Shown here: positions 52,301-60,506 of the stretch, piece by piece | How the letters are laid out: each line of letters begins with the position of its first letter | How positions within the stretch are numbered: the stretch's first letter is position 1 | Assembly: GCF_022129445.1 (NCBI RefSeq) | Contig: NZ_JADQAQ010000016.1 | Span: 1 to 64,000 of the forward strand | Reading direction: 5' to 3' | DNA from: Photobacterium sp. Ph5 | GTDB taxonomy: Bacteria > Pseudomonadota > Gammaproteobacteria > Enterobacterales > Vibrionaceae | DNA: 64,000 nt | Program-made: the position numbers and the translations under genes | The notes under the pieces: model-generated | Databases searched by the model: none | What the model was told of the DNA's origin: nothing | What the model saw: the letters and a program-made list of their open reading frames with translations, nothing else

Positions 52301-53302
52301 TTTAGCAGACGTGATAGGGCTTGTTAGCGCGATATCAGCCAGTGAAATGCCTTTGCTAGACGCAGTAATTTGGGTTGTTAGTGACATTGGTGCGGCATGG
52401 CGCAAATCAATATCAAGCAGGGATTCAAGTTGCGCGGTATCAACCCAATCAAGTTTTACGTTGGCTTTTGACGGCGTATTACTGTGGAATGGATGAATGT
52501 CTGCATCAATATTGAGTTTCGCCCCAGCAAAGCTGCCTGTAGCATCTAACTTTCCTTGCTGCTCATTAATCAGTGATTCTAAATCACCCGCCAGTGAAAC
52601 ATCATAGTCGTTCCCCATGGCATTACCTTTCGCTTGTAATAGCCATTTATCAGGTTTGGTTAACGCTAATTGATCTAAATATACGTTGGCATACTGTCCG
52701 GTATGTTGATCTAAATAATCAACCGATACTTTTTCCGCTCGAATATTGTTGCTCAGTGCCAATTTAAACGGCGTTGATTGAGTGATCTCTTTCGGTTTTT
52801 CACTCGCTTGCTCGGCAAACTCCCAGTTTGCTTTCCCTTGATTATCTTTTGACAGGTGTAATGAGATGTCTTTGAGATCCAGATAGTCGATCTTTAGGGT
52901 ATGAGATAGAAGAGGTAAAACAGAGATTTTTGCACCGATGTAGCCTGATTTCAGCATCGGTTCCCATTTCATTGCTTCAGTATTAGCAACGGTGACATCG
53001 CTTAACTCAATTTCAGGGCTAAATGATAGGGTCAGTGACATATCACCACCAATGGTTGTTTCACGATCTAAAGTAGAACTTAACCATTGGTTGATATCAT
53101 GTCGGTGGTTAGCTAAATCGATCTTAACCCCATAAGCGAGTACACCCGTTGCGGCAATGATAGGGGTTAGTATGGCAATAGAAGTCCACTTCGCCACTTT
53201 TTTTAGTTTGTTTTTTTTAGGCTTTTGTATCGAAGGCTGAGCCGCATTATCCTTTTTTTCAGGGGATGAAGCCGTCTCAGCTGGAATGCGTGATTGCGTC
53301 AT
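49334..53302 (-). CDS. Large AsmA-family envelope protein
   Basis: A 1322-residue protein of the AsmA superfamily. A cytoplasmic basic/Pro-rich N-terminus (SIQKPKKNKLKKVAK) leads to one transmembrane helix (WTSIAILTPIIAATGVLAYGV) and a very long periplasmic domain of beta-rich repeats. An AsmA start (DINQWLSSTLDRETTIGGDMSLTLSFSPEIELSDVTVAN) and an AsmA_2 C-terminal block (VKNFDYGIIARRIDPKTDMNGKISFEF, then LADAVLPKF and LNCVAGGFNVKNGNM) are clear. Family proteins bridge inner and outer membranes and are linked to phospholipid transport. It is much longer than E. coli AsmA and closer in size to YhdP, but the C-terminal block fits AsmA/YhjG. It appears to be monocistronic. Confidence 0.82.
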   Translation of the reverse strand: MTQSRIPAETASSPEKKDNAAQPSIQKPKKNKLKKVAKWTSIAILTPIIAATGVLAYGVKIDLANHRHDINQWLSSTLDRETTIGGDMSLTLSFSPEIELSDVTVANTEAMKWEPMLKSGYIGAKISVLPLLSHTLKIDYLDLKDISLHLSKDNQGKANWEFAEQASEKPKEITQSTPFKLALSNNIRAEKVSVDYLDQHTGQYANVYLDQLALTKPDKWLLQAKGNAMGNDYDVSLAGDLESLINEQQGKLDATGSFAGAKLNIDADIHPFHSNTPSKANVKLDWVDTAQLESLLDIDLRHAAPMSLTTQITASSKGISLADIALTSPITSAKGFLDISLAQNAKDLNHINGKLNIPLIDLRPWLQPQPPVMYGVGYAAAAPQQSPLQKALDQWLVKTETHLDLSVDEIKGLGTPVNNISLKVEGDKGKLHAPMTANIADVPFRGTADIDATQWTSTVDVKLGAQDSQLGEMAGWISGIPDAKGHLDKAQLQLTTQGTKLQEWIDNSQLSLDIDKAHIDWGAKASFAIDKALLTSGMEQPFSSDIQGQIMDIPVKITAKAGTLSDIINHRNWMPSLHFSSPVVDIKAQGEFVKTNWQKGSWLNLTVHSKDAGKLSPWLGTRASMHGKIDFKGKLTNTGDWLTLNIPTMALMQSQGKVDFKWKQNTKTSFLTLNAQFDTLNFNQLGQFVDREKVPTVEQTVPTQGVNLDMPLLSNKVVIADADVKLGIKKMLWANQQIDDTQFSGLLRDGKLKPAPFSARYAGSFYQGDISLDINNNAIQSQLHLGVDKPNIGQILKQFNVTNDLGMTLDSAKLSLSLSGRTVLELMEQAKVEAQLNGGKLRVADTYTGKAFDVALRQGKFITGPDTATHLIISGQAANKPVNIEIDSVSLKQANDGGKSVPVTLTANVGDIALNAESNVSLPINPQKLNLTFKATTPNLDRFNAFTGLELPPYGPVTVAASLSTDKVGYHLRNMLVQVGSSKLQGKGDFLPPMKGQDRPTVSLDLRAPFIQINDFKVKNWQAWLPKDSKEKTTPAKTVDKPVPVLSPEGLNKLNANFKLNVGEVRSGKDWLGAGKLDWTLHNGLLSLNPLHIKLPGGNIDIKGSVKAQKELFDIHLNGLVKNFDYGIIARRIDPKTDMNGKISFEFNLNSLANTPDSLMNNANGFIGFAAWPKAFQANLIDLWAVSLADAVLPKFVTKDHSVLNCVAGGFNVKNGNMTQRDLLLDTSRIQVHGAFNASYKNRDFNLYLSPKSKKAQIFSLQTPVDVHGTFDKFNFNVPLSAILKTSVRFTTSPVVAPLQWLFEKPIAANGSAECERIWQQK

Positions 53303-53492
53303 GATTGGTCAGATTTTCTCTAATGAAGGCGTGCAGCATGCTGGCATCGTGCGAAAAATCGATTTTTAATCGGTACTGCAGATTGCTGGCGAAGATATAC
53401 TGCCAAAATAATATAGTCAGACAGTATATCAAAAACAGGGTTCCCTTTATTGCGCCTTTAAAGGTAACAAAAAGTAAATTCAGTGGTTTTAG

Positions 53493-54302
53493 TTATTGTT
53501 GTAAGGCTATGCAAATGATGTCGGTCAGGGTTTGTTGTGCTGCAAGGTGTAAATTGAAATGCTGATTCGCAATGCTATGCAGTGGTGGTTCACAAATTAC
53601 ATTGAGCTTCATATCAGCAAGAGAGTTAAGCAGTAAATCTTCGGGTGTGCTTATTACAATAATACCAGCGCCACGAAGCTTAGCGGCATGGGCTGTAAGT
53701 TGTAAAATGGGTTGTTCACTGTTATTGCTGATCACAAAAAGCACGTCTTGCTCTGTTAGTGTGTTGGCGATGGTACTTTGCAGCGCATGATCTTTACTGT
53801 GAATAACAGGCAAACCTAAGGCTAGCAATTTATCATTAAAATCACGGGTGATGATGGCATTTGCTCCTAGCCCGACGAGTTGAATCCGTTGGGCTTGGCT
53901 TAATCTCGCTGCAATATCGGTCAGTAATTGAGTATCGATAGCTTTGGTTGTATCAATAATAGCATTGGCTTTTTGCTGTGCTATTTTACTTAAGCTACTC
54001 GCAAGCGTGTTATTGGGTTCTGGTTGAGTCGATAATTGATTCAGCACATTGCCGCCGATGGTATTGTGCCTTGCTAATTCTTCACTGATCGCCATTTTAA
54101 AGGCAGGGAACCCCTTAAAACCAATACGCTGAGTAAATTTTACAATACTCGATTGACTAACATTGGCAGCTTTCGCAAGCTCTTGTGATGACAGCGAAAC
54201 CACTAATTCAGGTTGTGCTAAAACCAAGGTCGCAATCTTTTGACCATTAGGAGAGAATTGTGATTGTAGGTTAGCAATTTTATCAAGTGCGGTCATAGTC
54301 AT
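53493..54302 (-). CDS. murR: MurR/RpiR-family regulator
   Basis: A 269-residue regulator with an N-terminal HTH_6 (LDKIANLQSQFSPNGQKIATLVL, SSQELAKAANVSQSSIVKFTQRIGFKGFPAFKMAI) and a C-terminal SIS sugar-phosphate domain (QRIQLVGLGANAIITRDF, VLFVISNNSEQPILQLTAHAAKLRGAGIIVIS). It is divergent from murQ with a 127-bp shared region, the standard arrangement for the MurNAc-6-phosphate repressor, so it likely controls murQ. Confidence 0.85.
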   Translation of the reverse strand: MTMTALDKIANLQSQFSPNGQKIATLVLAQPELVVSLSSQELAKAANVSQSSIVKFTQRIGFKGFPAFKMAISEELARHNTIGGNVLNQLSTQPEPNNTLASSLSKIAQQKANAIIDTTKAIDTQLLTDIAARLSQAQRIQLVGLGANAIITRDFNDKLLALGLPVIHSKDHALQSTIANTLTEQDVLFVISNNSEQPILQLTAHAAKLRGAGIIVISTPEDLLLNSLADMKLNVICEPPLHSIANQHFNLHLAAQQTLTDIICIALQQ

Positions 54303-54429
54303 AACTGTTCGAGCATTTGTCTTGATAATAGCCTGAAAAACACCGAGTTACCGTGATATTTATAGCGTTATGTTAATCGCGAGCAAGAAGCTAGAGCCTG
54401 ATACGCTTGTTGATTATGATTAATAAAGA

Positions 54430-55353
54430 ATGAATAAAACTAGGATGAAAACCTTGAAGATTGATCTTACCCAACTCGTCACTGAAAGTCGCAATACAGC
54501 AAGCCAAAATATCGATATGTTATCCACGGTTGATATGCTGAAAGTGATCAACAATGAAGATAAAAAAGTCGCGTTAGCGGTTGAACAAGTATTACCTGAA
54601 ATCGCGGTTGTCGTTGATGCGATTGCAGCGGCTTTTCAACAAGGTGGACGTTTAATTTACGTTGGCGCAGGTACATCCGGTCGATTAGGTATTTTAGATG
54701 CCAGTGAGTGTCCGCCAACTTATGGTAGTAAGCCAGAGCAGGTAGTTGGTTTAATTGCTGGTGGACATAAAGCGATTTTAAAAGCGGTAGAAAACGCAGA
54801 AGACAATCGTGAAATGGGCGCACAAGATTTGATTGATCTTAACTTTAATTCAAAAGATGTTTTAGTTGGTATTGCAGCCAGCGGACGTACCCCTTATGTG
54901 ATAGGTGCGATGGAATATGCCAAATCACAAAATGCGATGGTCGCGTCCATTAGTTGTAATCCACAAAGCCCAATGGCTGCACTGGCAGATGTAGCTATCA
55001 CGCCAGTGGTTGGGGCTGAAGTTGTAACGGGTTCATCGCGTATGAAAGCAGGTACTGCGCAAAAGTTAGTGCTAAATATGCTGACAACAGGGGCGATGAT
55101 CCGTGTTGGTAAAGTGTATGGCAATTTAATGGTGGATGTTGAAGCGACCAACGCCAAATTGGTTGAACGCCAGAAAAACATTGTGATGCAAGCAACTGAA
55201 TGTAGCCGTGATGAAGCTGAACACGCATTAACTGCCTGTGATGGTCATTGTAAAACCGCGATTGTCATGATTTTAGCTGGTGTTGATGCTCAAACCGCCG
55301 CAGACTTATTAGCGAAAAATAACGGATTTACTCGCCAAGCGATCCAAGCCTAA
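54430..55353 (+). CDS. murQ: N-acetylmuramic acid 6-phosphate etherase MurQ
   Basis: A 307-residue SIS-domain enzyme that removes the D-lactyl ether from MurNAc-6-phosphate, giving GlcNAc-6-phosphate, in peptidoglycan recycling. Signatures are [25 protein letters not shown] (with the catalytic Glu) and [36 protein letters not shown], and [18 protein letters not shown]. Start at 54430 is not certain; an ATG five codons downstream is an alternative. No murP PTS gene is adjacent here. The neighbouring mltC lytic transglycosylase makes the anhydro-muropeptides that this pathway recycles. Confidence 0.93.
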   Translation: MNKTRMKTLKIDLTQLVTESRNTASQNIDMLSTVDMLKVINNEDKKVALAVEQVLPEIAVVVDAIAAAFQQGGRLIYVGAGTSGRLGILDASECPPTYGSKPEQVVGLIAGGHKAILKAVENAEDNREMGAQDLIDLNFNSKDVLVGIAASGRTPYVIGAMEYAKSQNAMVASISCNPQSPMAALADVAITPVVGAEVVTGSSRMKAGTAQKLVLNMLTTGAMIRVGKVYGNLMVDVEATNAKLVERQKNIVMQATECSRDEAEHALTACDGHCKTAIVMILAGVDAQTAADLLAKNNGFTRQAIQA

Positions 55354-55367
55354 TGATACAAAACACA

Positions 55368-55405
55368 AAGCCCTATCTCGATGGTCGATGATAGGGCTTT
55401 GTTTT
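55368..55405 (+). terminator. Rho-independent terminator after murQ
   Basis: AAAGCCCTATC/GATAGGGCTTT (11 bp) with an 11-base loop is followed by GTTTT. It also stands before the convergent mltC. Confidence 0.8.
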
Positions 55406-55427
55406 ATACCCAAGTGACTTGGGTATA
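55405..55427. repeat. 23-bp palindrome after murQ
   Basis: TATACCCAAGT-G-ACTTGGGTATA is a perfect palindrome (11-bp arms, 1-base centre). A palindrome built on ACCCAAGT/ACTTGGGT looks like a small dispersed repeat of this kind of genome, but only one copy is in the window. It lies between the murQ terminator and the mltC stop. Confidence 0.55.
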
Positions 55428-55433
55428 TATAGA

Positions 55434-56567
55434 TCATAGTGACTGAAATTCTTTTTGGAAGTTCAGTACTTTTTCTAAGTATCGTCGCGCTTCAAGCTTT
55501 GGATGTTTATTGGTTAATGCCCAATAAGCTTGATCCGGTTGTAATTGATTCAGCTTATCCATAGCGCGTTTTCTATCTGTATCAAATGTTGATAATAATC
55601 CGCCAGTACCGCCATTGTAGGCTGAAATCATACTGTAATGTTTAGTTGTAGGATTCCGCACTTCTTTTAAATAACGATTTTTAAGAATATAAAAATAAGC
55701 CGTACCCGTATCGATATTGTTTGCTGGATCAAACAGGTAGTCTTTGGTTGGTATCCCCGGTTTGTTCTTCACCAGCTTAAATACATCAGCCCCCGCTGTT
55801 TTCGGGATCACTTGCATCAAACCGTAAGCGCCTGCATGACTAACAGCAAACGGGTTAAAACTACTTTCTGTTTTTACAATCGCATAGATAAGTTCTTCAG
55901 AAATACCGTATTGTTTTGATGCGCGTTTTATAATGTCAGCATATTGGTATTCGCGTTGTTCAAGGTGATCGCTAACCATATCTATTTCAACAAAATAAGC
56001 ATTTCCACGTTTTAATGGTTTCATTTTCAGCTTATTTTCAATTAGATAATCCGCAAAGCGCCCAGCACGCCAAGGCCATTGAATATCTTGGTTATCTTGA
56101 TCTTTAACTTGCCCAAGTAAGAAAGGCTTACCGTTTAATGGAATCGATTTGTCACTGAATAAATCCACTTGGGATGGATCGGCTGGCATTAGCAAGGTTT
56201 CTTCAATCGCTTTTTTCAGTGTGACTTCTGGTGCGTATTGAGCAACAGTTGAAACGTAAATTTTACCGTTATCAAAATCAATGTGCGCGCGCGTACGATA
56301 ACCATCAAAGTATTTCACATAACGGTGTTTGCCTGCCTGAAGGAATTCGTCATCGCCCCATTGCTTTTTCACTTGCACACCAAGATAAGCCAATAATGCC
56401 TGCATGGCTTGCTCATTATTCACATTACCTGTGTTTATATTTCCACCATTGATATTCCCGTTATGGTTGGGATAAGTGGGCTTGCAGTTATAGAGACATT
56501 CAACTTGGTTTGATGAACACCCTGCGGCAAGTAAACAGGTTGTAATAATGAGCAATGCTTTTTTCAT
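55434..56567 (-). CDS. mltC: Membrane-bound lytic murein transglycosylase C
   Basis: A 377-residue lipoprotein. The lipobox is LLAAGC (Cys near residue 17) after a short signal. An asparagine/glycine-rich linker (NHNGNINGGNINTGNVNN) follows, then the MltC-specific domain (about 60-180) and the C-terminal SLT (goose-lysozyme-like) domain: catalytic Glu in YAIVKTESSFNPFAVSHAGAYGLMQVIP, and then YNGGTGGLL. It cleaves glycan strands non-hydrolytically to 1,6-anhydro-muropeptides, in the outer membrane. AAGGA 6 bases before the ATG at 56567 supports that start. A small secreted-protein gene lies 27 bp upstream on the same strand, so they form an operon. Confidence 0.9.
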   Translation of the reverse strand: MKKALLIITTCLLAAGCSSNQVECLYNCKPTYPNHNGNINGGNINTGNVNNEQAMQALLAYLGVQVKKQWGDDEFLQAGKHRYVKYFDGYRTRAHIDFDNGKIYVSTVAQYAPEVTLKKAIEETLLMPADPSQVDLFSDKSIPLNGKPFLLGQVKDQDNQDIQWPWRAGRFADYLIENKLKMKPLKRGNAYFVEIDMVSDHLEQREYQYADIIKRASKQYGISEELIYAIVKTESSFNPFAVSHAGAYGLMQVIPKTAGADVFKLVKNKPGIPTKDYLFDPANNIDTGTAYFYILKNRYLKEVRNPTTKHYSMISAYNGGTGGLLSTFDTDRKRAMDKLNQLQPDQAYWALTNKHPKLEARRYLEKVLNFQKEFQSL

Positions 56568-56594
56568 GGTTATCCTTACCACAGATTTCCGTGA

Positions 56595-56948
56595 TTAATG
56601 GGTATTGGTGGCATCACGGATAGCTTTATTAAGATCAGACGTTAAATTATCGACAAATTTGCGTTTGCGTTGTTCTGCACGTTGTTTGCGTTCACGTGCT
56701 TGTTGATCGACATAGTTATTCCAACGATTTTCTACATAGTCATCATCTTTCATGTTGTTCCATGCATTTTCGAGGCGCTCTCGTTTCTCTTTTCTTTCTC
56801 GGATCTGACGTTTCGACTGTTGAATGCTGTTTTGCAGCTTTTGTAAGCCATTATCCACTGAATTTAGCGTGTCGACTAGATCTTTGGCCTGAACAGATGT
56901 TGAAAAAATGCTTATGAATGCAATCAATAAAAAGGATTTGTGTTTCAT
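56595..56948 (-). CDS. Small secreted charged coiled-coil protein
   Basis: A 117-residue protein with a signal peptide (MKHKSFLLIAFISIFSTSVQA). The mature part is almost all helical and highly charged (SIQQSKRQIRERKEKRERLEN, VDQQARERKQRAEQRKRKF). It is 27 bp upstream of mltC on the same strand. It may act with MltC in the periplasm or be an envelope chaperone, but this is inference from position. No family is recognised. Confidence 0.6.
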   Translation of the reverse strand: MKHKSFLLIAFISIFSTSVQAKDLVDTLNSVDNGLQKLQNSIQQSKRQIRERKEKRERLENAWNNMKDDDYVENRWNNYVDQQARERKQRAEQRKRKFVDNLTSDLNKAIRDATNTH

Positions 56949-57202
56949 TATCTTTCTTTGTTTGACTAAAAGTAAAACTATAAGTTTACATTTTGAGAGA
57001 GAGGTTTCAATATTATTCTTGCAGTGTATTTTTTCATTCTAATCAATAGCAAGCATGGATGAATTGTGTGGTAGGTGTTGCTTACATCTTGTTACATAAT
57101 CTTAATTGTTATTGGCAACGGTTATGGTTGAATAGCGCTACTTTAATTTTAAGAGGTATAAAATACATATGGACGACCCCACGAGTTGTTCTCTTTTCCT
57201 AA

Positions 57203-57220
57203 ACTCCTTTGTTAAGGAGT
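57203..57220 (+). promoter_or_regulatory. Hairpin sequestering the terC ribosome-binding site
   Basis: ACTCCTT/AAGGAGT (7 bp, loop TGTT) contains the AAGGAG that serves the ATG at 57228. Folding would hide the ribosome-binding site. It could be a thermosensor, or the expression platform of a metal or pH-sensing leader. No known riboswitch core was recognised upstream. Confidence 0.55.
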
Positions 57221-57227
57221 CTATTCA

Positions 57228-57992
57228 ATGCTAGATCTTTTCCTTCAACCTGAAGCAATGATGATATTTGCGACCTTATTTGCCTTAGAAGTGGTATTAG
57301 GTGTCGATAATATTGTGTTTATTTCAGTACTATGTGAGCGATTACCAGAACATCAACGAAAATTAGCCCGTAACCTAGGTATTGCACTAGCTGTTGCTGC
57401 GCGTATTGGTCTTGTGTTCTCAATCAGTTGGGTAATGTCATTAACTCAACCGTTATTCTCTATTGCTGACTCTCCGTTCTCTGGTCGTGATTTGATCATG
57501 ATTGGTGGTGGTGCATTCTTATTAGCGAAAAGCTTAAAAGAATTGTGGATGTGTTTCTCTGGTGCTCATCACCAAGAAGCCAGCAAAGTGCGAGCAGGTA
57601 TTGCTTTAGTCTTGCTGCAAATCGTTGCGGTTGATGCGGTGTTCTCTATGGACTCAGTAATCACAGCGGTTGGTATGACAAGTGAAGTTCCACTGATGGT
57701 TGCTGCAATTTTAGCGTCAGCAGTTGTGATGGTACTGTGTGCCGAGAAGATCAACGATTATGTATTGCGCTATCCGGGCTTAAAAACATTAGCACTACTA
57801 TTCTTAGTAATGTTAGGCGGTATGTTAATGGCTGAAGGTTTTGCGATTCATTTGAATAAAGGATATGTGTATTTTGCGATGGCATTTGGTTTATTAATTG
57901 AAACCTGTCACATCCTATTGAAAAAGCGAAATAAGACAGTTATTCGTCGTATCTACCCACAGCAATGTGGCTGGGCAGTTAAAGTAAAATAA
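57228..57992 (+). CDS. TerC-family membrane protein
   Basis: A 254-residue inner-membrane protein with about seven helices, TerC/Alx superfamily. Conserved acidic residues in the helices are visible in ALEVVLGVDNIVFISVLCERL and VDAVFSMDSVITAVGM. Members of the family have been connected with manganese export and metal homeostasis, which is family knowledge. Its ribosome-binding site is in a hairpin. It is monocistronic with its own terminator. Confidence 0.88.
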   Translation: MLDLFLQPEAMMIFATLFALEVVLGVDNIVFISVLCERLPEHQRKLARNLGIALAVAARIGLVFSISWVMSLTQPLFSIADSPFSGRDLIMIGGGAFLLAKSLKELWMCFSGAHHQEASKVRAGIALVLLQIVAVDAVFSMDSVITAVGMTSEVPLMVAAILASAVVMVLCAEKINDYVLRYPGLKTLALLFLVMLGGMLMAEGFAIHLNKGYVYFAMAFGLLIETCHILLKKRNKTVIRRIYPQQCGWAVKVK

Positions 57993-58499
57993 CCGCGTAT
58001 TCGACAGATAATATAAAAGCAGAGCCTATGTGCTCTGCTTTTTTTATTTTTGCTGTATAAAACTTTCATCGTTTATTTATTGCTTTTGGTTTGTAACAAA
58101 ATGGCGTTGTTATATTTAACTAAACGAAAGTCTTTTCACACGCATAATATGAGTCATGACAGGCTTAATTTTTAGCGTCTTAACTTATTTCTGCCCATTG
58201 TGTGTTTCAGCCAATACTACTGGCTATTATCCTACGTTGATTTTTCCCTAATAAAACTTATCTTAATAACCACTCACAATTCATTTCTCGTCATTTATCA
58301 TACTATCCAATAAACTGGTTTCTTTTGTAGTGATATTGGGAAATGGCTCTAAAGTCACATTTTTTTACTTTTAGCTGTAAGTGCTTTACCGCTAATATTT
58401 ATCGAGGATTTCGTATAAAGTAATTAAATACAATTAGTTTACCGTTATTATTTTGTCACGTTCTAAAGGGTATCAATACGCATTCGCAATAATATAATG
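57993..58499. other. Intergenic region with the terC terminator, otherwise empty
   Basis: After the terminator at 58017-58045 there are about 450 bp with no convincing gene. No remains of the missing C-terminal half of the truncated LysR gene were found on the minus strand, so that part seems to have been deleted. Confidence 0.45.
58017..58045 (+). terminator. Rho-independent terminator after terC
   Basis: AAGCAGAGC/GCTCTGCTT (9 bp) with a 6-base loop is followed by T7. Confidence 0.92.
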
Positions 58500-58757
58500 C
58501 TATGTGTTTAAGCTTTCGCTGGCTTGTTGTAATCCATTTACCAGCCCTCTGCATTGTTGATAATACAGTTGTCCAGCATCGGTTAAATTGACCTGTCGGG
58601 TTGAGCGAGCTAATAAGGCGACACCTAATCTCTCTTCTAACCTTGAGACTTGTCGGCTAACGTGGCTTGTGCTGCAACCGAGCTGTTTAGCCGCAGAGGA
58701 AAAGCCATGGCTTTCAGCGACTGCAACGAATTCAATGATCCCATCGAAACTATTCAT
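58500..58757 (-). pseudogene. Truncated LysR-family regulator (DNA-binding domain only)
   Basis: 85 residues that cover a complete LysR helix-turn-helix (FDGIIEFVAVAESHGFSSAAKQLGCSTSHVSRQVSRLEERLGVALLARSTRQVNLTDAG) and the first linker helix, then stop. The co-inducer domain of about 200 residues is missing. It is divergent from the DJ-1/PfpI gene, so it was probably its regulator. It might still bind DNA as a short form, but loss of function is more likely. Confidence 0.75.
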
Positions 58758-58867
58758 AGACTTTTATCTTTGCTATTTAACAACAATGATTTGCCCATTT
58801 TCTGTATTATCAGCCATATTGATTTGAATTAACATGTTTACGCACTCAATAATTCAAGGAAAAGACA

Positions 58868-59539
58868 ATGAAAAGGATCCTGATCCCTGTAACGAATCAT
58901 GCAACTCTGGGCGATACTGACCAAGCGAATGGCACTTACTCACCAGAGATAACCCACGTTATTCATGAGCTGACTTCCGCTGGTTTTGACTATGAAATCG
59001 CATCGATTAAAGGTGGTAAAGCGCCACTTTATGGTACGGATATCGAAGGTGATGAGGTAAACCGCATTGTGTTGGCGGATGATAATTTTCAGAACCGAAT
59101 CAATAATACGATTCCCGTCTCGCAAGTGAATATTGATGAATACGATGCGGTATTTTATCCAGGTGGCTTTGGTCTGCTATCTGATCTTTCCACCAATACT
59201 GACTTTGCTCAATTAGCTGCAAAACATTACGAAAATGGTGGCGTTATAGCGGCGGTATGTCATGGCCCTGCGGCACTGCTTCCTATTGCATTAAGTAATG
59301 GTGACAGCCTACTTGCATCTATATCGGTAACGGGCTTTACACGTGAAGAAGAAATAGATTTCGGTACTATTACTCATATTCCATTCTTGTTGGAAGAGGC
59401 GCTTTCAAGAAAGGCAGCGCGCTTTAGTAAAGTACAGCCTTGGCAAGAACAGGTTATCGTTGATAAACGAGTGATTACTGGCCAAAACCCTACTAGTGCT
59501 CACGGCGTTGGTAAGGCGTTAGTGATATCACTGACGTAA
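58868..59539 (+). CDS. DJ-1/PfpI-family protein
   Basis: A 223-residue cytosolic protein of the type-1 glutamine-amidotransferase-like DJ-1/PfpI superfamily. The reactive Cys is in AAVCHGPAALLPIA (Cys131, His132), with a likely supporting Glu27 in YSPEITHVI and VFYPGGFGLLSDL as the turn before it. Sequence points to the Hsp31-like or ThiJ-type groups, some of which act as glyoxalase III or deglycase-like enzymes; which one cannot be told. AAGGAAAAGACA precedes the ATG. A truncated LysR gene is divergent. Two hairpins follow. Confidence 0.86.
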   Translation: MKRILIPVTNHATLGDTDQANGTYSPEITHVIHELTSAGFDYEIASIKGGKAPLYGTDIEGDEVNRIVLADDNFQNRINNTIPVSQVNIDEYDAVFYPGGFGLLSDLSTNTDFAQLAAKHYENGGVIAAVCHGPAALLPIALSNGDSLLASISVTGFTREEEIDFGTITHIPFLLEEALSRKAARFSKVQPWQEQVIVDKRVITGQNPTSAHGVGKALVISLT

Positions 59540-59576
59540 TTATATTGTTGATATATTTTAAAAACTACCTGATATG

Positions 59577-59602
59577 AAATAGCTCATTAGTTTGAGCTAT
59601 TT
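59577..59602 (+). terminator. First hairpin after the DJ-1/PfpI gene
   Basis: AAATAGCTCA/TGAGCTATTT (10 bp) with loop TTAGTT. The T tract is short, so it is a weak terminator followed by a stronger one. Confidence 0.5.
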
Positions 59603-59635
59603 ACTAATATGACATTTGTTTTCGATGATAAATAT

Positions 59636-59694
59636 CATAGCCTAGTAATGTTTGCTCAATCATGGGATGCAAACATTACTAGGCTATGTTTTTT
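59636..59694 (+). terminator. 20-bp perfect hairpin with T6
   Basis: CATAGCCTAGTAATGTTTGC (59636-59655) pairs perfectly with 59669-59688, loop 13 bases, then TTTTTT. It is much longer than a usual terminator stem. It is likely to stop transcription of the DJ-1/PfpI gene; a remnant of a small element is the alternative. Confidence 0.75.
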
Positions 59695-59715
59695 GCTTAT
59701 AAAGCGTGTTTTAAA

Positions 59716-60288
59716 TTAAGCGAACTTCTTACGTTCAATAAAGAAGTGAAGCAGTGCCATACCACCATGACCAATCAAGTATGCTTCAATTAAACCTGTC
59801 AGAGATTTATGGATCTCTCTCACATCGTTGGCATAAGGTGAGTGGCTTAACCACAGCGCCAGCCATACCAGTGCTGCTGTTTCAATTAAGACCAAAGCAC
59901 CAATACCTAAACCTTGAATAATATTTCCTAAGCCTTTTTCTCTTGGCTCGGGCAATTTACCGTGGCGAAGTTGTTTTAAGTCATCGAATAGAACAGCGTT
60001 GTCACCAAAAAGATAAGGGAAGAATTGGCGGAAGGATTGTTTAACTAACATATAGCTAATCATTGCCAGTGTGACGATAACGGTCAGTATGCCAAGAATA
60101 ATGTGCACCCATAAGAAGAGGGTAGAGAAAACACCGCCTTCGACTTCACCTGTATGGGTCATATGCATTAAATTACTATTTAAGATCTGTAAGATCACTA
60201 AAGCGGCCAATGAAGTATGAATATGGCGCAGCCCCGTATTGGGAAAGTAGTGTTTGATGTAACGCCAAAAAGAATGAAGTAGCGGCAT
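59716..60288 (-). CDS. Cytochrome b561-like membrane protein
   Basis: A 190-residue protein with four transmembrane helices and membrane-placed His residues suitable for haem ligation: GLRHIHTSLAALVIL (helix 1), TLFLWVHIILGILTVIV (helix 2), REIHKSLTGLIEAYLIGHGGMALLHFF (helices 3-4). These fit the small cytochrome b/b561-type family, which carries electrons across the membrane. A short basic loop joins helices 2 and 3. It is divergent from the MOSC-reductase fusion gene. No partner dehydrogenase subunit is adjacent. Confidence 0.78.
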   Translation of the reverse strand: MPLLHSFWRYIKHYFPNTGLRHIHTSLAALVILQILNSNLMHMTHTGEVEGGVFSTLFLWVHIILGILTVIVTLAMISYMLVKQSFRQFFPYLFGDNAVLFDDLKQLRHGKLPEPREKGLGNIIQGLGIGALVLIETAALVWLALWLSHSPYANDVREIHKSLTGLIEAYLIGHGGMALLHFFIERKKFA

Positions 60289-60506
60289 AGTAAACCTTAA
60301 TCAGACGGTATAAAAGAAGATGATTGATAAGCGAAATTTAGCACAAAGAAACAAAATAGGTAGAGAGAAAAGAGATAGAATCCGGTAATGTAAATATTCA
60401 TTTTTAATGCGTAAATAGATAAAAAAGGGTCGATAGATTTCTTTTTTAGCTCTGTTAATACGGTGTTACACTATTGCTGCCAACACATATTGTCATGGAG
60501 AGAGTA

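Noticed and set aside
57120-57227. yybP-ykoY manganese riboswitch upstream of terC
   Set aside because: The leader is short and the conserved core of that riboswitch was not recognised. Only the ribosome-binding-site hairpin can be supported.
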